Under the pieces are notes generated by a model. It did not search any database. It was not told where the DNA came from and worked only from the letters and a program-made list of their open reading frames with translations. From Antedon mediterranea (Eukaryota > Echinodermata > Crinoidea > Comatulida > Antedonidae): a DNA stretch of 64,000 bases. The stretch spans positions 23,780,101 to 23,844,100 of the forward strand of contig NC_092677.1 of NCBI RefSeq assembly GCF_964355755.1. Direction: 5' to 3'. Positions within the stretch are counted from its first letter, which is position 1, and each line of letters begins with the position of its first letter. The position numbers were made by a program, and so were the translations under genes. Shown piece after piece: positions 49,561 through 62,000 of the stretch.

Positions 49561-50212
49561 ATTGATGGTGGTATATGTTGGTGATTGTGTTGATTGAATG
49601 TTGATATGTTGATGATTTGACTGTTGATAATGGTAATTTTGATAATGATAATATTGATGGATGGTACAGGAATATTGATGGTAATGTTGATGGTGGTAAT
49701 GATGGGAATTTTGATTGAGGTAATGGTGGTGGAACTAATGCATGGTGGGAATATTGATGCTGGTAATTTTGATGGAATGTTGATGGTGACAATGTTGATG
49801 GGGCTATTGTTGGTGGTGGAAATGTTGATGGTGGTAATGTTGATAGAGTATTGTTGGTGGTCATGCTAATGTTGATGGAGGTAATGTTGATGGTGGTGAT
49901 GACGATGGGAGTGTTATGGAGTATTTTTGGTGGTGGTGGTGGTAATGTTGATGGCAGTAATGTTGGTGGTGGCAATGTTGATGGTGGTGGTGATGATGGG
50001 AATGTTGAGGGAGGTAATGTTGGTGGTGGTAATGGTGATAATGTTGATGGTGGTAATGTTAGTTGATGGTGGTGATGATGGTGGGAATGTTGATGGAGGT
50101 AAGTTGGTGGTGGTAATGTTGGTGATAATGTTAATAGTGGTAATGTTAGTTGATGGTGGTGATGATGGTGGGAATGTTGATGGAGTAATGTCGCTGATGG
50201 TGGTGATGATGT
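49561..50212. repeat. degenerate GATGGTGGTAATGTT minisatellite
   Basis: Continuation of the same motif family with variable unit length and many GGTGGT insertions. It links the 15-bp array to the 29-bp array. Still C-poor on +, and open in several frames for the same reason. Confidence 0.85.
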
Positions 50213-50560
50213 TAATGTTAGGAGGATGGTGGGAATGTTGATGGAGTAATGTCGCTGATGGTGGTGATGATGTTAATGTTAGGAGGATGGTGGTGATGAT
50301 GTTAATGTTAGGAGGATGGTGGTGATGATGTTAATGTTAGGAGGATGGTGGTGATGATGTTAATGTTAGGAGGATGGTGGTGATGATGTTAATGTTAGGA
50401 GGATGGTGGTGATGATGTTAATGTTAGGAGGATGGTGGTGATGATGTTAATGTTAGGAGGATGGTGGTGATGATGTTAATGTTAGGAGGATGGTGGTGAT
50501 GATGTTAATGTTAGGAGGATGGTGGTGATGATGTTAATGTTAGGAGGATGGTGGTGTACG
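50213..50560. repeat. 29-bp minisatellite, about 12 near-identical units
   Basis: The unit GTTAGGAGGATGGTGGTGAT plus GATGTTAAT is repeated with almost no variation, indicating recent expansion at the right edge of the field. Confidence 0.93.
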
Positions 50561-52289
50561 GGTGCTATAATGCTGATGGTATTTATTGTTAGTGATGGGT
50601 TAATTAGTAATACTTTCGTTTTGAATTATGTAATAATTACATTATGGACATTATTGAATATATAAAGTGGCACATTAAATTGGAAAATATGAAAATTGAA
50701 TAGATTCATTTCGAATAAACTGTTTCTGTGTTAACTATAAAATTTAAGATGGAAAATCGTACACATTCGTTTAAAGTGAACACTGACTCTGGGTATAGAT
50801 GACTGACTTGATTAAAGTACGTACCGTGTTTAGTCATCGTTTGAATTCAATCATGATCTACAAACTGGTGCAAATCTTTACTCTGGTGATAGATGGTAGG
50901 CGGGAATAAGTATTGTCATGCGGCGACTGGACCACACATCAGTCGTTTTATACATTAATATTATAGAAGTGATAGGTCCGAATTAGCTAGTATTCCACTA
51001 TTATGGATAAGTTGTTAATGAGTTAGCAGCGACACTATTGATGTGTTTAATGAGAGAACGATATATTAGGACCACCGGCGAGAGGTTGTTGATAGCTGAC
51101 TGACCAACATGGACACGGGTGCGGCCATTAGCTGGCTCACTTCAACATGTTTAGTATATAAGTGTAAACATACAGTAGTGTATGACGAAGTTATGTTTCC
51201 CACAATTCAGAACAGTACTCTATCTATTCTCCCAAAACGAAAACTAAAACAACTGACGGAGACCCAGTAATTTTTCAAAATCAGATATAAACATTATCTT
51301 CCTTGCTAGTATTAACGTAAAACAAACACTGTCCAGTACAAAAATGCACATTTTTTTAAAAAATTGTATGAATTTAGGCCTTTTTCATTTTTAAAAAGTT
51401 TTCAATAAAAATATGTTATTTTGAATAAATCCAAGATTAAATCTACGTTTTGATTGAATTTCAACAACGTGGTTCTTCAATGGACTTTATCAAAAATTAG
51501 TTATGTTATTTCGAAATAAATAAATCTATACAAATAAAATAAATGACTGTCTTTGCTTTTTCAATAGTATTAAATCCAAGCAACAATATTACTATAAATT
51601 TATTAACTTAATAGTTCTTAAAAAAACACCTTTATGGCGATATTAAATTCTCTATGATTTTGGCCAGTATAGTCCAAGCTTGTTGCGGAAGGATTATTCT
51701 CAAATGGAAGAAAAGTGTGAAAAAAATTAATTATTTAGGCCTAGTGTAGATTGATAGAATTTACTTTAGGACTATATTGAATTTTCCTGTTGGTAAGGTA
51801 TAGAACTGATACCAGTATTTCACTGTATATAGTTAAATAGGTTAACATATGAAAAAGGAGGTTGGAAGTCCCATGATCTAGTGTGTGGACAACACTAATT
51901 AAAAACACAATACTTAAACAGCTAGTAGGCCTACTGTATAAATATCTCTATATAAATTACTTATAAGTACTGTAGCACGGCTATACACATGTATCTGTAC
52001 AATCAATCGGTCACAAATTGGTCTTTAATTGGAGAGATATCCGCAATAAATTATATGTGTACCATGCATCTGATGTCATCCATGACTGGGTCAAAACATG
52101 ATAGTCATTTATCATTGAAGAATAAACATAAGTGACCTTTAGTGGTACTAAAACTTACGTTTATAAATCACACTCAACTGTCTGTGGCTATATTTTGAAT
52201 ACTGTAACTTTACAAACTTGGTAGTTTAATTGAATTTCTTACCTAAATTATCTAAAAGTTTCTGCTGTAGTTGTTTGATCCAATTAGTT
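50561..52289. other. intergenic, nothing recognised
   Basis: A+T-rich. A 43-codon ATG frame near 51110 (MDTGAAISWLTSTC) lies in a more balanced patch (50880-51150) but is not identifiable. Confidence 0.4.
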
Positions 52290-53125
52290 CAATGTATCCA
52301 TCCACCTTCCATCACCATCTTTCAATTTATCCGTCGACCTGCCATTTACCATCTTTCTATGAATCAATCTACCTTCCACCAACCATCTTTCCATTTATCC
52401 GTCCACCTTCTATCCACCATCTTTCCATTTATCCATCTACCTTCCATCCACTTTTCCATTTATTTATTCACCCACCTTCCATCCACCTTTCCATTTATCC
52501 TTCCTCCTTACATCCACAATCTTTCCATTATCCATTCACCTATCCACCCACATTCCATCTTTGCATTCACCCATCCACCTTCTATCCACAATATTTTCAT
52601 CCATCCACCATTTTTCCATTCTTCCATATATCTTCCCATGTTTCCATCCATCCATTTATCCTCCCATGTATGTATCCATCCATCCATTCATCCATATACC
52701 ATCCATCTTTATATATCATCCATTCATCCATCACCTTTCCTTTCATTCGTCACCTTTCCTTTCATTCGTCAACCATCTTTTCATCTATCTACCATCTTTC
52801 TATTCATTTATCCACCATCTATTCATCCATCTTTCATCAACCATCTTTCCTTCCATTAATCCACCTTCCATCCACCATCTTTCTATTTATTCATCCACCA
52901 TATTTCCATCCATTCATCCACATTCCATCAACAATCATATTTCCATACCATCAACAACCATATTTCCATTCATTCATCATCTTTCAATGTATCCGAATTC
53001 GATCCATTTACTGTATTTTCTTCAATTTTTCCACATGTTTTCCGTCAATCCGTTATCCATTCATCTATGCCTATCTGCCTTTTATTCTCCTTACATTCAC
53101 TCATCGACGGTAACTGTATTCATCT
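52290..53125. repeat. CCATCCACC-type minisatellite
   Basis: Irregular tandem repeats of CCATCCACCTTCCATCCACC, CATCTTTCCATTTATC and CCATTCATCCATC. The + strand is nearly free of G. Long frames on + rich in Ile-His-Pro-Ser (up to 280 codons) are produced by the repeat and are not genes. The skew is the mirror image of the 49-50.6-kb field. Confidence 0.93.
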
Positions 53126-55081
53126 ATTTTTTAGATTAAAATCGCTTACATGTTTATTCGTTTATTTTTTCATGAAACCCTTCATCTATCCATGTATTCC
53201 TCCTTTGTTCATTCTTTTATTTTGCTATGCTTGATTGTGTATGGCATTAATTGATCCGGGTCTCTATCCATAGTTGTGAAATGTGAACTTTATTGGGGAA
53301 CTTAACGCCATCTAGTACCTCATAATAGGTTGCATAGAAGTAGTTTGGCATGATATAAGAGAGCTCTGTTTGTAAGTAAGGGCCTTTTAGGTATCACTTT
53401 AATTAGGAATTTCAGTATACAGATCCAATGTTATAACATACCAATTAGCCGTAAAAACCTTGAGTATCCAACATGAAAGTATCCCAGCTGCTTTAACTTT
53501 AGTTGCAATGGAGCATAGCAAAATTCCGCCCAGGGCACAAATGACGACTGACTTTCAGTTTGTTTATAAACAGTTTATGGAAACTGTCGAGTCCTGCATT
53601 AATCACAGCCTACACCTCACCTATGCGTTTCTTTATGACACGTATACATAACGAAGGGAAGTATTTAGGTTCAGATTTCGATGAAATATGCATTACATTG
53701 CAATACACTATAGCCTATCCATTCCTCGTGGCCTAGCATTCAAGGATGCTACACCACCCCGACCAGAACCACCTCCCAGCCCTGAGGCCAGTCGGTGAAA
53801 ACAGACAAGATCGCGGTGTGTATATACCCTAGTCCATCTTTATCCCATGTGCGACTTATCATTTAATTAACTGGGTTTATTTATAACAACTCAATAGTCC
53901 TTCGTTCATTGCATGCTATTATGGCATCATTAGGAGAAGAACCTTGGAATAAGAAAATGATACGATATCTTGATAAACTTCGCACTCATTCCATATCTTA
54001 TTGCAATTATATAACTATCTTCTTGCAGTAATTAGACACTTTCAAAGTTTCAATTATTCGCGTTTGAGTTGTTATTATTAACAGCACAATTGAGAATGAA
54101 GTGGCCTATACCAATCGTTTAAAAATAGACGACATTAAACATACTTTAAATCAAAAGCACTTTCAACTCTATCCACAATAAACGTTGAACAAGACCTACA
54201 AATAATGAATATTTATGAGTGCAATGGTACAATTAATCTCATGATGTGAAAAACACATTTTCATATTTCACTGAATGAAATTACTTCATTGAACTTTTAT
54301 CATTTGTTTTATAACACACCTATACTTTTAATGAGAGGCTAGGCCAATGTTTTCCATATTTTGTTTTAGGCCTACTATTACCTTAGATGTGTGTACTTTC
54401 ATTGTATGTAGACATATGCAATGCTTTAGTGTCAGTAAAGACAGAATAAATAAAAATATATAAAGCAGTACGTTGTTGATGTAGTGTTAATGATGATTAG
54501 GCCTATTATCGACTACACGAAGCAGCTTTGCGTAATATAAGACCTGTACAGGTTTTTAAAAAGTTTTAAACACAGAATGACTTTATTCTATATTCATTGA
54601 ACAGCAAGAATTGTTTATGTTCATGAAAAAATGACCATGACGACAGTGTGTGTAGTAGACATAAATGCAGGGGAAAAATCCCTGGTTTAGCACTCCTAAG
54701 TATAGCCCTTTTACGTTGAGTTGTCTTGGGCTGTTGATGCTCTGAGGCCCAGATTTACGCAATAAGCGCTCATAACCGTTACTCAATGTGTTGATGAGTA
54801 AGTTGTAGGCCTGACAAACGAAGATGAATGTAGTGACGGTGATAGAGATGCAAACGTTGTAAATGATAGCAAACAGTGTTGGTATGCAGCAATTACGTTG
54901 ATTAATGAATACCGGTAATCATCTTGTTGATAAAAGTTATACCACAATGGGCATGACAATAATGGGCAACAGTTACAGGGTCAAGCTAGGCCTACGAAAG
55001 CATCGACATACAAGGCATTTAAAGGAGAATGGCCATACAAGATCTTATTCATTATAAACAATTGTTCCTTAACAAGACCAT
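53126..55081. other. intergenic, with a possible exon remnant
   Basis: Mostly A+T-rich. At 53715-53797 a GC-rich open frame ends in a stop and reads IPRGLAFKDATPPRPEPPPS..., looking like a protein C-terminus, but there is no good splice acceptor and I cannot name it. A balanced frame at 53460-53651 lies just upstream. Both could be decayed coding sequence. Confidence 0.3.
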
Positions 55082-55410
55082 CCGTGCTTCGCTGCAGATA
55101 ACTACAACAAAACATTAACCTTAAAATCGATTAGATAGATTGTAGATACTCATTTTGTTTTTTGAAAACGAATCTGTAAAGTTTGCAAATGTAAAGAGGT
55201 TGAAAATGAATATCACTTTGTTTTAGTATGTCCATACTACAAATACTCCTTCTTAAAACCTTGTTATTTTAATCGACCAACAAATAAAAAGTTCATTTTA
55301 CGAATGAATGAATGAATGAACGATTTATGAATAACCTGTTAGTGGCGGTATTTATCGCTGTTGGTTTTGACTGAATAAAATAAAATAAAATAACAAAAAG
55401 AAAGAAAATA
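55082..55410 (+). pseudogene. decayed LINE 3' fragment (zf-RVT-like)
   Basis: In one frame from 55082 the sequence reads as the C-terminal part of a non-LTR retrotransposon polyprotein: LTLKSIR, two stops, then RICKVCKCKEVENEYHFVLV followed by CPYYK, ending at a stop near 55313. The C-x2-C...H-x4-C zinc-knuckle pattern matches the better preserved copy at 4169-4882. The 3' end is GGTTTTGACTGAATAAAATA followed by AAATA repeats. The two stops, at 55136 and 55163, make it a dead copy. The 5' part is missing. Confidence 0.65.
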
Positions 55411-58400
55411 ATCAATAACCTGGTAAGATTTGCCTTTTTTGCATATAAAAAGAGAACTAATTATGTTGCTGTTACTATACTACTTCAATTTAATTATATT
55501 TTTTGTTTTCTATTATTGTACTTAGGCTAGTGGCTTACATACCAATGAATAAACCATTTTGACATCCCTGAATTTAAAACTATTAAAAAAATGTTTCACA
55601 AAAACTTCGTTTAATTGTGATTCCTAACTAGATCGTGTTTTAACTATCATCTTGAAGTATGAGGCTTGAGTCATGTTATTGTTATTTTAAAACTTGTTTA
55701 AGTGCTAAAATAAAATGTGTTCTGTTTTTCTTACCTAAAAAGCGGCGTTGCTGATTGACATCATCTTTTTAATTTTTTTTGTAATTATTCAAAATGATAA
55801 TTAAGCATATCCTAACAATTGCAATCTTTTTTCGTTTAATTTTAGATATAATTTTTTTGTATTATTCATTTTTCTGTAATAATTCGTTGCAGTAGGCCTA
55901 CCGTAGGTTTGTTGTGCACATTATCTACTAGCATTGGTCTTGCATATTGTGATAGTAAAATCCGTTTTATCCCATGTGAGAACTTTCAAGTTCAAAAAGG
56001 TCGAGTGAAATAAAGTAGTTATAATGTACTAGTTGACAGCCCCCATCAAGGCGGAAGTCATTAATCACTGTGACGTCATTATTATCGTCGTACCTCCATT
56101 TTTATTATATCGGAAATAATTTTTGGGGAAGATGGGTAGAAGGGGACGTAGGATTGGATGGGTGTGTGAAAGGTGGCGGGGGTGGGGGTGGTGGTGGTGT
56201 GTGCAATCGGTGACTTTTCTTCGCGATACCAATGCCAGGCCTGATCTACCGTATCTCTCATCAATCATTTGAAAACTGCTTGTATCATCCGCCCTCTGAT
56301 CAATTTCCAATACGGTAGTAGGCCTTCAATGAAAAAAATATTAATATTATTTACCGCACGAGAATTTTTATTTGTGTTTATGCTTGCCTGTGTACACATT
56401 ACGTTTCGTTAACCCTTAGTGCAATTAACATTGGGTAATTTCTATTCCCACGTAATAAGGTAGACATTTTACCGCCTACACTATTTTTAACTTTAAATAT
56501 TTATCTTAATGATCTACAAATCAACTGTTTTTTACGAATAATCCGTAGGCAATATTTTGAAATATATTAACATGTCGCAAACGTGAAGGAATCTATTAGC
56601 AGGCCTTAGTGGCCGAAAAGAACCCTCTTTGGATCCCCTTATGTGGGTAGTTAAGTGCCGCGTGTCTCTGCTCTCGCGACTGCCATGGTCACCAAGAACA
56701 GCCCTTATTTCCGGATGTAGTTTGTAACTTTAAAATATGCAATTATTGTATTATTATAAATACTTTTTTTTCTGATAATTATTGGATCTTTACACGCTGA
56801 TCAAAACGTATACCGTAAAAAATATGAAAGCTAGAATCAACTAAACAGATTGTTAATTCAAAGCAATAGCTTTTTTATTATAATATAATATTATTAATAT
56901 AACATTATGATATTTTATATTATTAGGAAAACAAATTACACTTTAGATACAAATTACACTGTAGATACAAATTACACTGTAGATACAACAAGTAAACAAT
57001 TTTGACAATAAAGTTATCTTGTATCTTGTATCTTGCATCTTGTACACTGCACTGTGTAGCCTTACACGATAATATACAAATGTGATATACGCCCTCTATC
57101 ATGTTGTCGTACATTTTTCATCAAACTTTAATTTTGTTTTTCACCTGAAAAATAGTTTATGAAATATTTTTGTTCTTGAATGTGCTATTTTAATATCATA
57201 TAATATTTATCCACTTTGACCAAAAATTGGATCGGGAAACATTTATATTTGGATAAAACTGTAATTTAAAGAAAAAATTAATCAGATTGATAAAAAGTTT
57301 TGTTAATGTAACTGTTTATTCTGTCTTTTTAAATGATATCATTATTTACCCCCTTCCCCCTTCCCATCCCCTCGCCCACACCGAAGTTTATTAGCATGAC
57401 TACACAATGGCTTATTCAAAGTCTAATTTGATTAATCTTCATTTTTCATGTTTTTTGGGGGGAACAATAAATCTTATAATATAAAGTATATTTCCATAGA
57501 GTGCTAATATTGTCTCGATCGAATGTTTAATTTGTTTACAAATGGCATTTGATAATATTTCCTATTACAGGAACAATTCACCTGTCATTGTGTTATATAG
57601 TAGTACATAAATTAACTGTAGGTGGTTGAGTGACAACGTCAGATCACATGAACGATATTAAATGAACTATAACATCGTTACCCAGTTAAAAACAATATTT
57701 TGATTATTTTTAAATGTTACTTTCCGATTTATGCTTTAATGTGCTATTTAGTTGCAATTAAAGAAATTGTTATGATAAATATTAACACCAGACATTATTT
57801 TTACTATAAACTATTTAGTTTTCAATGAGGAAAAGAGATTTTAAGTTCTTCCAACAGGTATATTATATATATATGTTTTAAAGACGCGTGTATGGTTCCA
57901 TATTGCAAGGAACAGAATATACCAACTCAAATGTACGAGTATTCATTCATTCATTTAAAACAGCCAGAAATTGCATAGCTTTCGGATAACACTGACCTTA
58001 CTCAGTATTATTATGATGGATGAGAGAAAATGTTAACATTGAATATTGAAATTAACAATTCAATTTGTTTAAACATTTTAAATTTAATTCGACAGCCATG
58101 CATTAAATTGTGAAATAATAGGCCATATTCGAATAGAAATATCCATTATGATTTCATATTATTATTATAGGCCTATTATTTTGTGTAAAATATGTGCATG
58201 TATCATTCGGTATATTGGATATAATAAATAACTAAACTATGGAAATGTTTCATATACTACAGTTATTATACTATAATAGTTAGTAGAAAACATCCAATGC
58301 CACGTGATATATAAATGACAATCTCAAGGTTTCACAACTTAAAATTACTACTTAGTTTGGTTAATTATCATATTCAACACAAAGAAAATATTAATTCTAA

Positions 58401-59111
58401 ACAACAATTTACAAAAAGACACAATTCTTACCAAACGCAGACGTGCGCCATGTGCGTCATCAGAACCCGTATATTTTGCGAACGCGCCATGTCATGTCAC
58501 GGACGCATGCTTACGATTAATTCGTTACAATTGTTCGTTTCTCTTTTAAATAACAAAAAAATATACTAAGTAACTGCGTTTTACATACCGTTCTAGAATG
58601 ACAATGAACGTTTACTACCAGTAAAATTATAAGTCTATTATCGGATTAATTGGTCTATTACGTGGAATAATTATATCCTTTTCGAAGGCGCGCGTTCACT
58701 TAATCGTTTGATTATAGGACAAATGTATATTTCTTTGATTGAAACATAATGGTTGGTAGCTCATTGCCTCGGTAGAAATAACAACATAATATAACTCGAT
58801 CTTTATTGAATTCAATCATAAATACGGTACATTTTCTGGCAAAGTAATTATTTTTTTATGATCAGTGCGGTTTTTTATTTTCTCATCCAACAACAGAGCA
58901 TAATTTTATTCAACGTTTTCGGTTGTTCGTTCTGTCTAGTATATTAGTATATTTCATGTGTCTTTCTATTTTTCATTATTATTAATATTCTATTAGTGAA
59001 GTAAAGTATACGGAGCCAAACAGTATTAAATATATGTATTAAATCAAATAAATTACCCAATTATATTAACATCCAGAATGATAAAATCAAAATTTAGTTC
59101 AAATATGTTCC
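55411..59111. other. intergenic, nothing recognised
   Basis: A+T-rich. A GT-rich patch with GGTGG runs at 56155-56205, TGACGTCA at 56071, and an imperfect 18-bp tandem (TACAAATTACACTGTAGA, three copies at 56932-56990). Frames here lack family features. Confidence 0.45.
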
Positions 59112-59290
59112 ATTATCAAACTAGTTTGACAAAAAAAAAGTGTGATGTGCACAAATATCATGGTAATGATATGCTTAAATATGGTAGTGATATGCCCAAA
59201 TATGGTAGTGATATGACATCATCTTGTCCATATTTAGGCACATCACATTTTTTTTTTGGTCACATAAAATTCGATAGTGTACACAGAGTT
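59112..59290 (+). mobile_element. MITE family A, copy 4
   Basis: Nearly full length: shortened left end ATTATCAAACTAGTTTGAC, two to three TATGGTAGTGATATGCCCAAA modules, GACATCATCTTGTCCATAT, CACATCACATTTT and a worn right terminus ending CACAGAGTT before TA. Confidence 0.75.
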
Positions 59291-60702
59291 TAACAAATAG
59301 GCATTTGTTACGTACTAATTAGTACCGTAATCTCTCTTTTTTAAACAAATAATGATTTCGTTAAAAAGGCCAGAAACTTTCTTCGCGTTATGCGTCCTTG
59401 ATAAAAGAAAATGTTTAGATATCACACACCCCCCCCCCCCCTCTAAATGCTATTTTCTACTATTGGTTCGTGTCAAGAATTGTATTCGATGAAATAATCT
59501 TTACAATAATCGATAGGTTGCTTTAATAAATTAACAGCGTGAATTAATATATTCATGATTTCAGTATATTAATAATAATAAAATAAATAATTGTATAAAG
59601 ATTTTTATTTGAACTTTAAGTGTTACTGATTGGTTTAATTGATCATAGGCTGATATAAAAAACTTCGCCATTTTGGACCGATGTGAACTAGGTCTAAGAA
59701 GAATATAATGTAATCCTGACGTCATCTCGTAAAATTGATTTGAAGCTCTAGAAGGAGAAAAGCATTCCAATTGTTCCATTAATAGGAACGTAATAACTGC
59801 TTGTAAAATGAAGATGCACATATATTATGTTTGGCCTGTTTACACTGATCGTAAATTTAATTTTATGGGAACATAAACGCGGCGCAACGGAGCTGTGAAA
59901 AGAGGTTATCAAAAGCCAATCTACGCCATTAGTTTCAGTCCTGGGATAGGGGTATTGACCACTTAAGCGCGCCTAACAATTGTTTGTAGCCTATCTTACG
60001 TTTTGATTTTGGAATACTTATAAAGGAAATAAAAAGATAAATACTGGAATAATAATAATGAACGTCTTTATTTTGGATATTCATTCAATAATTTTACACA
60101 TTTGTTCTTCGTGTAATTTCAGTAAAAAAATACAATAAAAAGGGAAATTATGAGATGTTGAAATGACGTGTATCACAAGAAGCAAGACAAAATACAATTG
60201 AATTATTTGCATACTTTTTTTAATGGGTGTGTCTTACCAATATTATTTTATTTCTTCTTCATTGTCTACATATCGTGAACTAAACTTATTTTCATTCTCA
60301 ATCTACTCATATCATACTGTACTCCACGTAAACATTTTCCATTTTCCACCAAATCTTTGAGTGATGTGACGACTCTTCTCTATTAAATTTCATATTCCTT
60401 GCTCAGTAATAAAGTATTTCTCTCAATATTTTCAATTTTACTGTGTTCGTTTACAACGCCTCGCATGTTAATCAACGTCTACAGGTCCTATCTGTTAACG
60501 AGGCCAGTTTTAAGTAAAAGTTCTAGATATTGTTCTACCTTTTTAGATATTACGTTTTAGTGCGATTTTTATTAATTTCATGTTTATTGTTTAATTCATT
60601 GCACACAGCATTATTGTAAAAGATTAAATTAACAACTGCAAGAGAAAAAAAAATACAGTTGGTCTGATATGTTGATAGATAAAATGTATGTGCTCCACCC
60701 AT
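59291..60702. other. intergenic, with poly-C tract
   Basis: A run of 13 C at 59429-59441 and TGACGTCA at 59717. The minus frame 59561-59821 has no family features. Otherwise A+T-rich. Confidence 0.45.
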
Positions 60703-60730
60703 GTACCGTACCGTACCGTACCGTACCCCC
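60703..60730. repeat. GTACC pentanucleotide microsatellite
   Basis: Five perfect GTACC units followed by a short C run. Confidence 0.9.
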
Positions 60731-60889
60731 TCTACAATGTGGAATTTATGTACATACATAAATATAAAATTTGTTTAAAAAAAAATTGATTTAAAACATA
60801 ATATAGGCGTATATAGGGAATTGTATTTACTATTGTTTGATTGATTGTATATATATTTCTCTCTTCAATCGAGCAAGCAGACATAAATT

Positions 60890-61015
60890 GGATGCGCGCA
60901 TAGCATTTTCATCAGCTATTAAACACGCGCGGGTAGCATTTTCATCAGCATTTAAACATCATCAGTTAAACACGAGCGCGTAGCGTTTTCATCAGCATTT
61001 AAACACGCGCGACGA
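60890..61015. repeat. tandem repeat of TAGCATTTTCATCAGC units
   Basis: Three copies of a CG-bearing unit (GCGCG/TAGCATTTTCATCAGC/ATTTAAACAC) of about 35-50 bp with one internal CATCATCAGTTAAACAC variant. Confidence 0.75.
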
Positions 61016-61534
61016 ATTGTGTGTGTTCCGGAGTAGCACACTTGACTCAACACCTACACATACGTCATCAAGCCTTAGGAAACTGAAGCGATTTGAACGG
61101 GCTACTTAGTGCCGCATCTCATCACTTGTAATCACACTACCAAGTGCCCGCTGCCATGAAGTGCTTGCAGATATCTCACCTACGAAACATCCATCATTAA
61201 ACATGCTGAACGTATAATTTAAAAGTTGAACTCTGCGTTCCGTTCGGTCATGAGGCACTATAAACAAATTGAATATACAATTCTATGTACTTTAAAAAAC
61301 CCAAATACCATTAAACATGATACAACTCAGATATATTTCATAAAAAATGTGTCCATTTGCAGGCACAAATTAAAAAAAAAGTATTTATTATCGATTATTA
61401 ATACCCTCAACTATTTAAAAAGTTTCATCAGGCTACGGATAATAATTGTTTCGTGTTCGCTATTCAATTATTATGTTAATATTAATTTAAATTCAAAGTT
61501 CCATATTGTAGGCCCTAAGTAAATCTAAACGCTA
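61016..61534. other. intergenic, nothing recognised
   Basis: Contains a 98-codon + frame at 61226-61522 with Lys/Ile/Tyr-rich composition typical of A+T-rich noise. A weak tRNA-like pattern at 61085-61155 was rejected. Confidence 0.4.
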
Positions 61535-61540
61535 TATATT

Positions 61541-61800
61541 CATTCATTCATTCATTTTATTTGGTCAAAACCATTGTCCACACTACCTAGACAAGACAAC
61601 AAGTAAAAGATAACGAGCACTGCACATAAAATGGAATTAAAATGGTATAAAACTGCAATAAAACAATACATTTTAACTAAAACAATATCTATATTTTATT
61701 AAACCAAGAAAGAGTGAAATCACATTACATTATTAAAGTATTGTAGTTTCACGCTTCTCGGATTAAACTTTCTTCTTCTAAGCAAAAAAAAAAAATAGTT
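61541..61800 (-). mobile_element. LINE 3' end (TTTTGACCAAATAAA family)
   Basis: On the minus strand the sequence ends GGTTTTGACCAAATAAAATG followed by AATG repeats at 61541. The 3' UTR includes GTTATCTTTTACTTGTTGTC (61614-61595), found again exactly in inverted orientation at 61972-61991, a second fragment of the same 3' UTR. No coding part was seen. Confidence 0.55.
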
Positions 61801-61959
61801 TGATTCTATTATATTCTGTGTTGTGTTGTCTATATAACCTTAACCAACTCAATGTTAATCCCAAAAATGTTACGATAATGTTAGGTGCAAAAGGTTAAAC
61901 CCGTTGTATTGTAAGTATGTGAACATATAGTTCTGTCACAATGAATGTCCTTATTGTTG

Positions 61960-62000
61960 TAGTTTTATGCTTGTTATCTTTTACTTGTTGTCCTCATATC
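61960..62000 (+). mobile_element. fragment of the same LINE 3' UTR, opposite orientation
   Basis: Shares a perfect 20-mer with the complement of 61595-61614 and flanking similarity (TGCTTGTTATC against TGCTCGTTATC). It either marks a second inserted fragment or an inversion within one element. Confidence 0.45.

Noticed and set aside
49000-50241. Several long open frames on both strands (up to 174 codons) reading Ile-Asn-Ile-Thr or Met-Val-Met-Leu repeats
   Set aside because: They are produced by the 15-bp and related minisatellites, whose unit is a multiple of three; they are open in many frames at once and have no domain.
52230-53139. Overlapping + frames of 192-280 codons rich in Ile-His-Pro-Ser
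   Set aside because: All three + frames are open through the same G-free tandem repeat, which is the signature of a repeat artefact.
61085-61155. Second tRNA-like pattern on the minus strand (GTTCAAATC with an upstream A-box-like stretch)
   Set aside because: T-stem and anticodon loop do not pair properly and U33 is absent; too weak to call.
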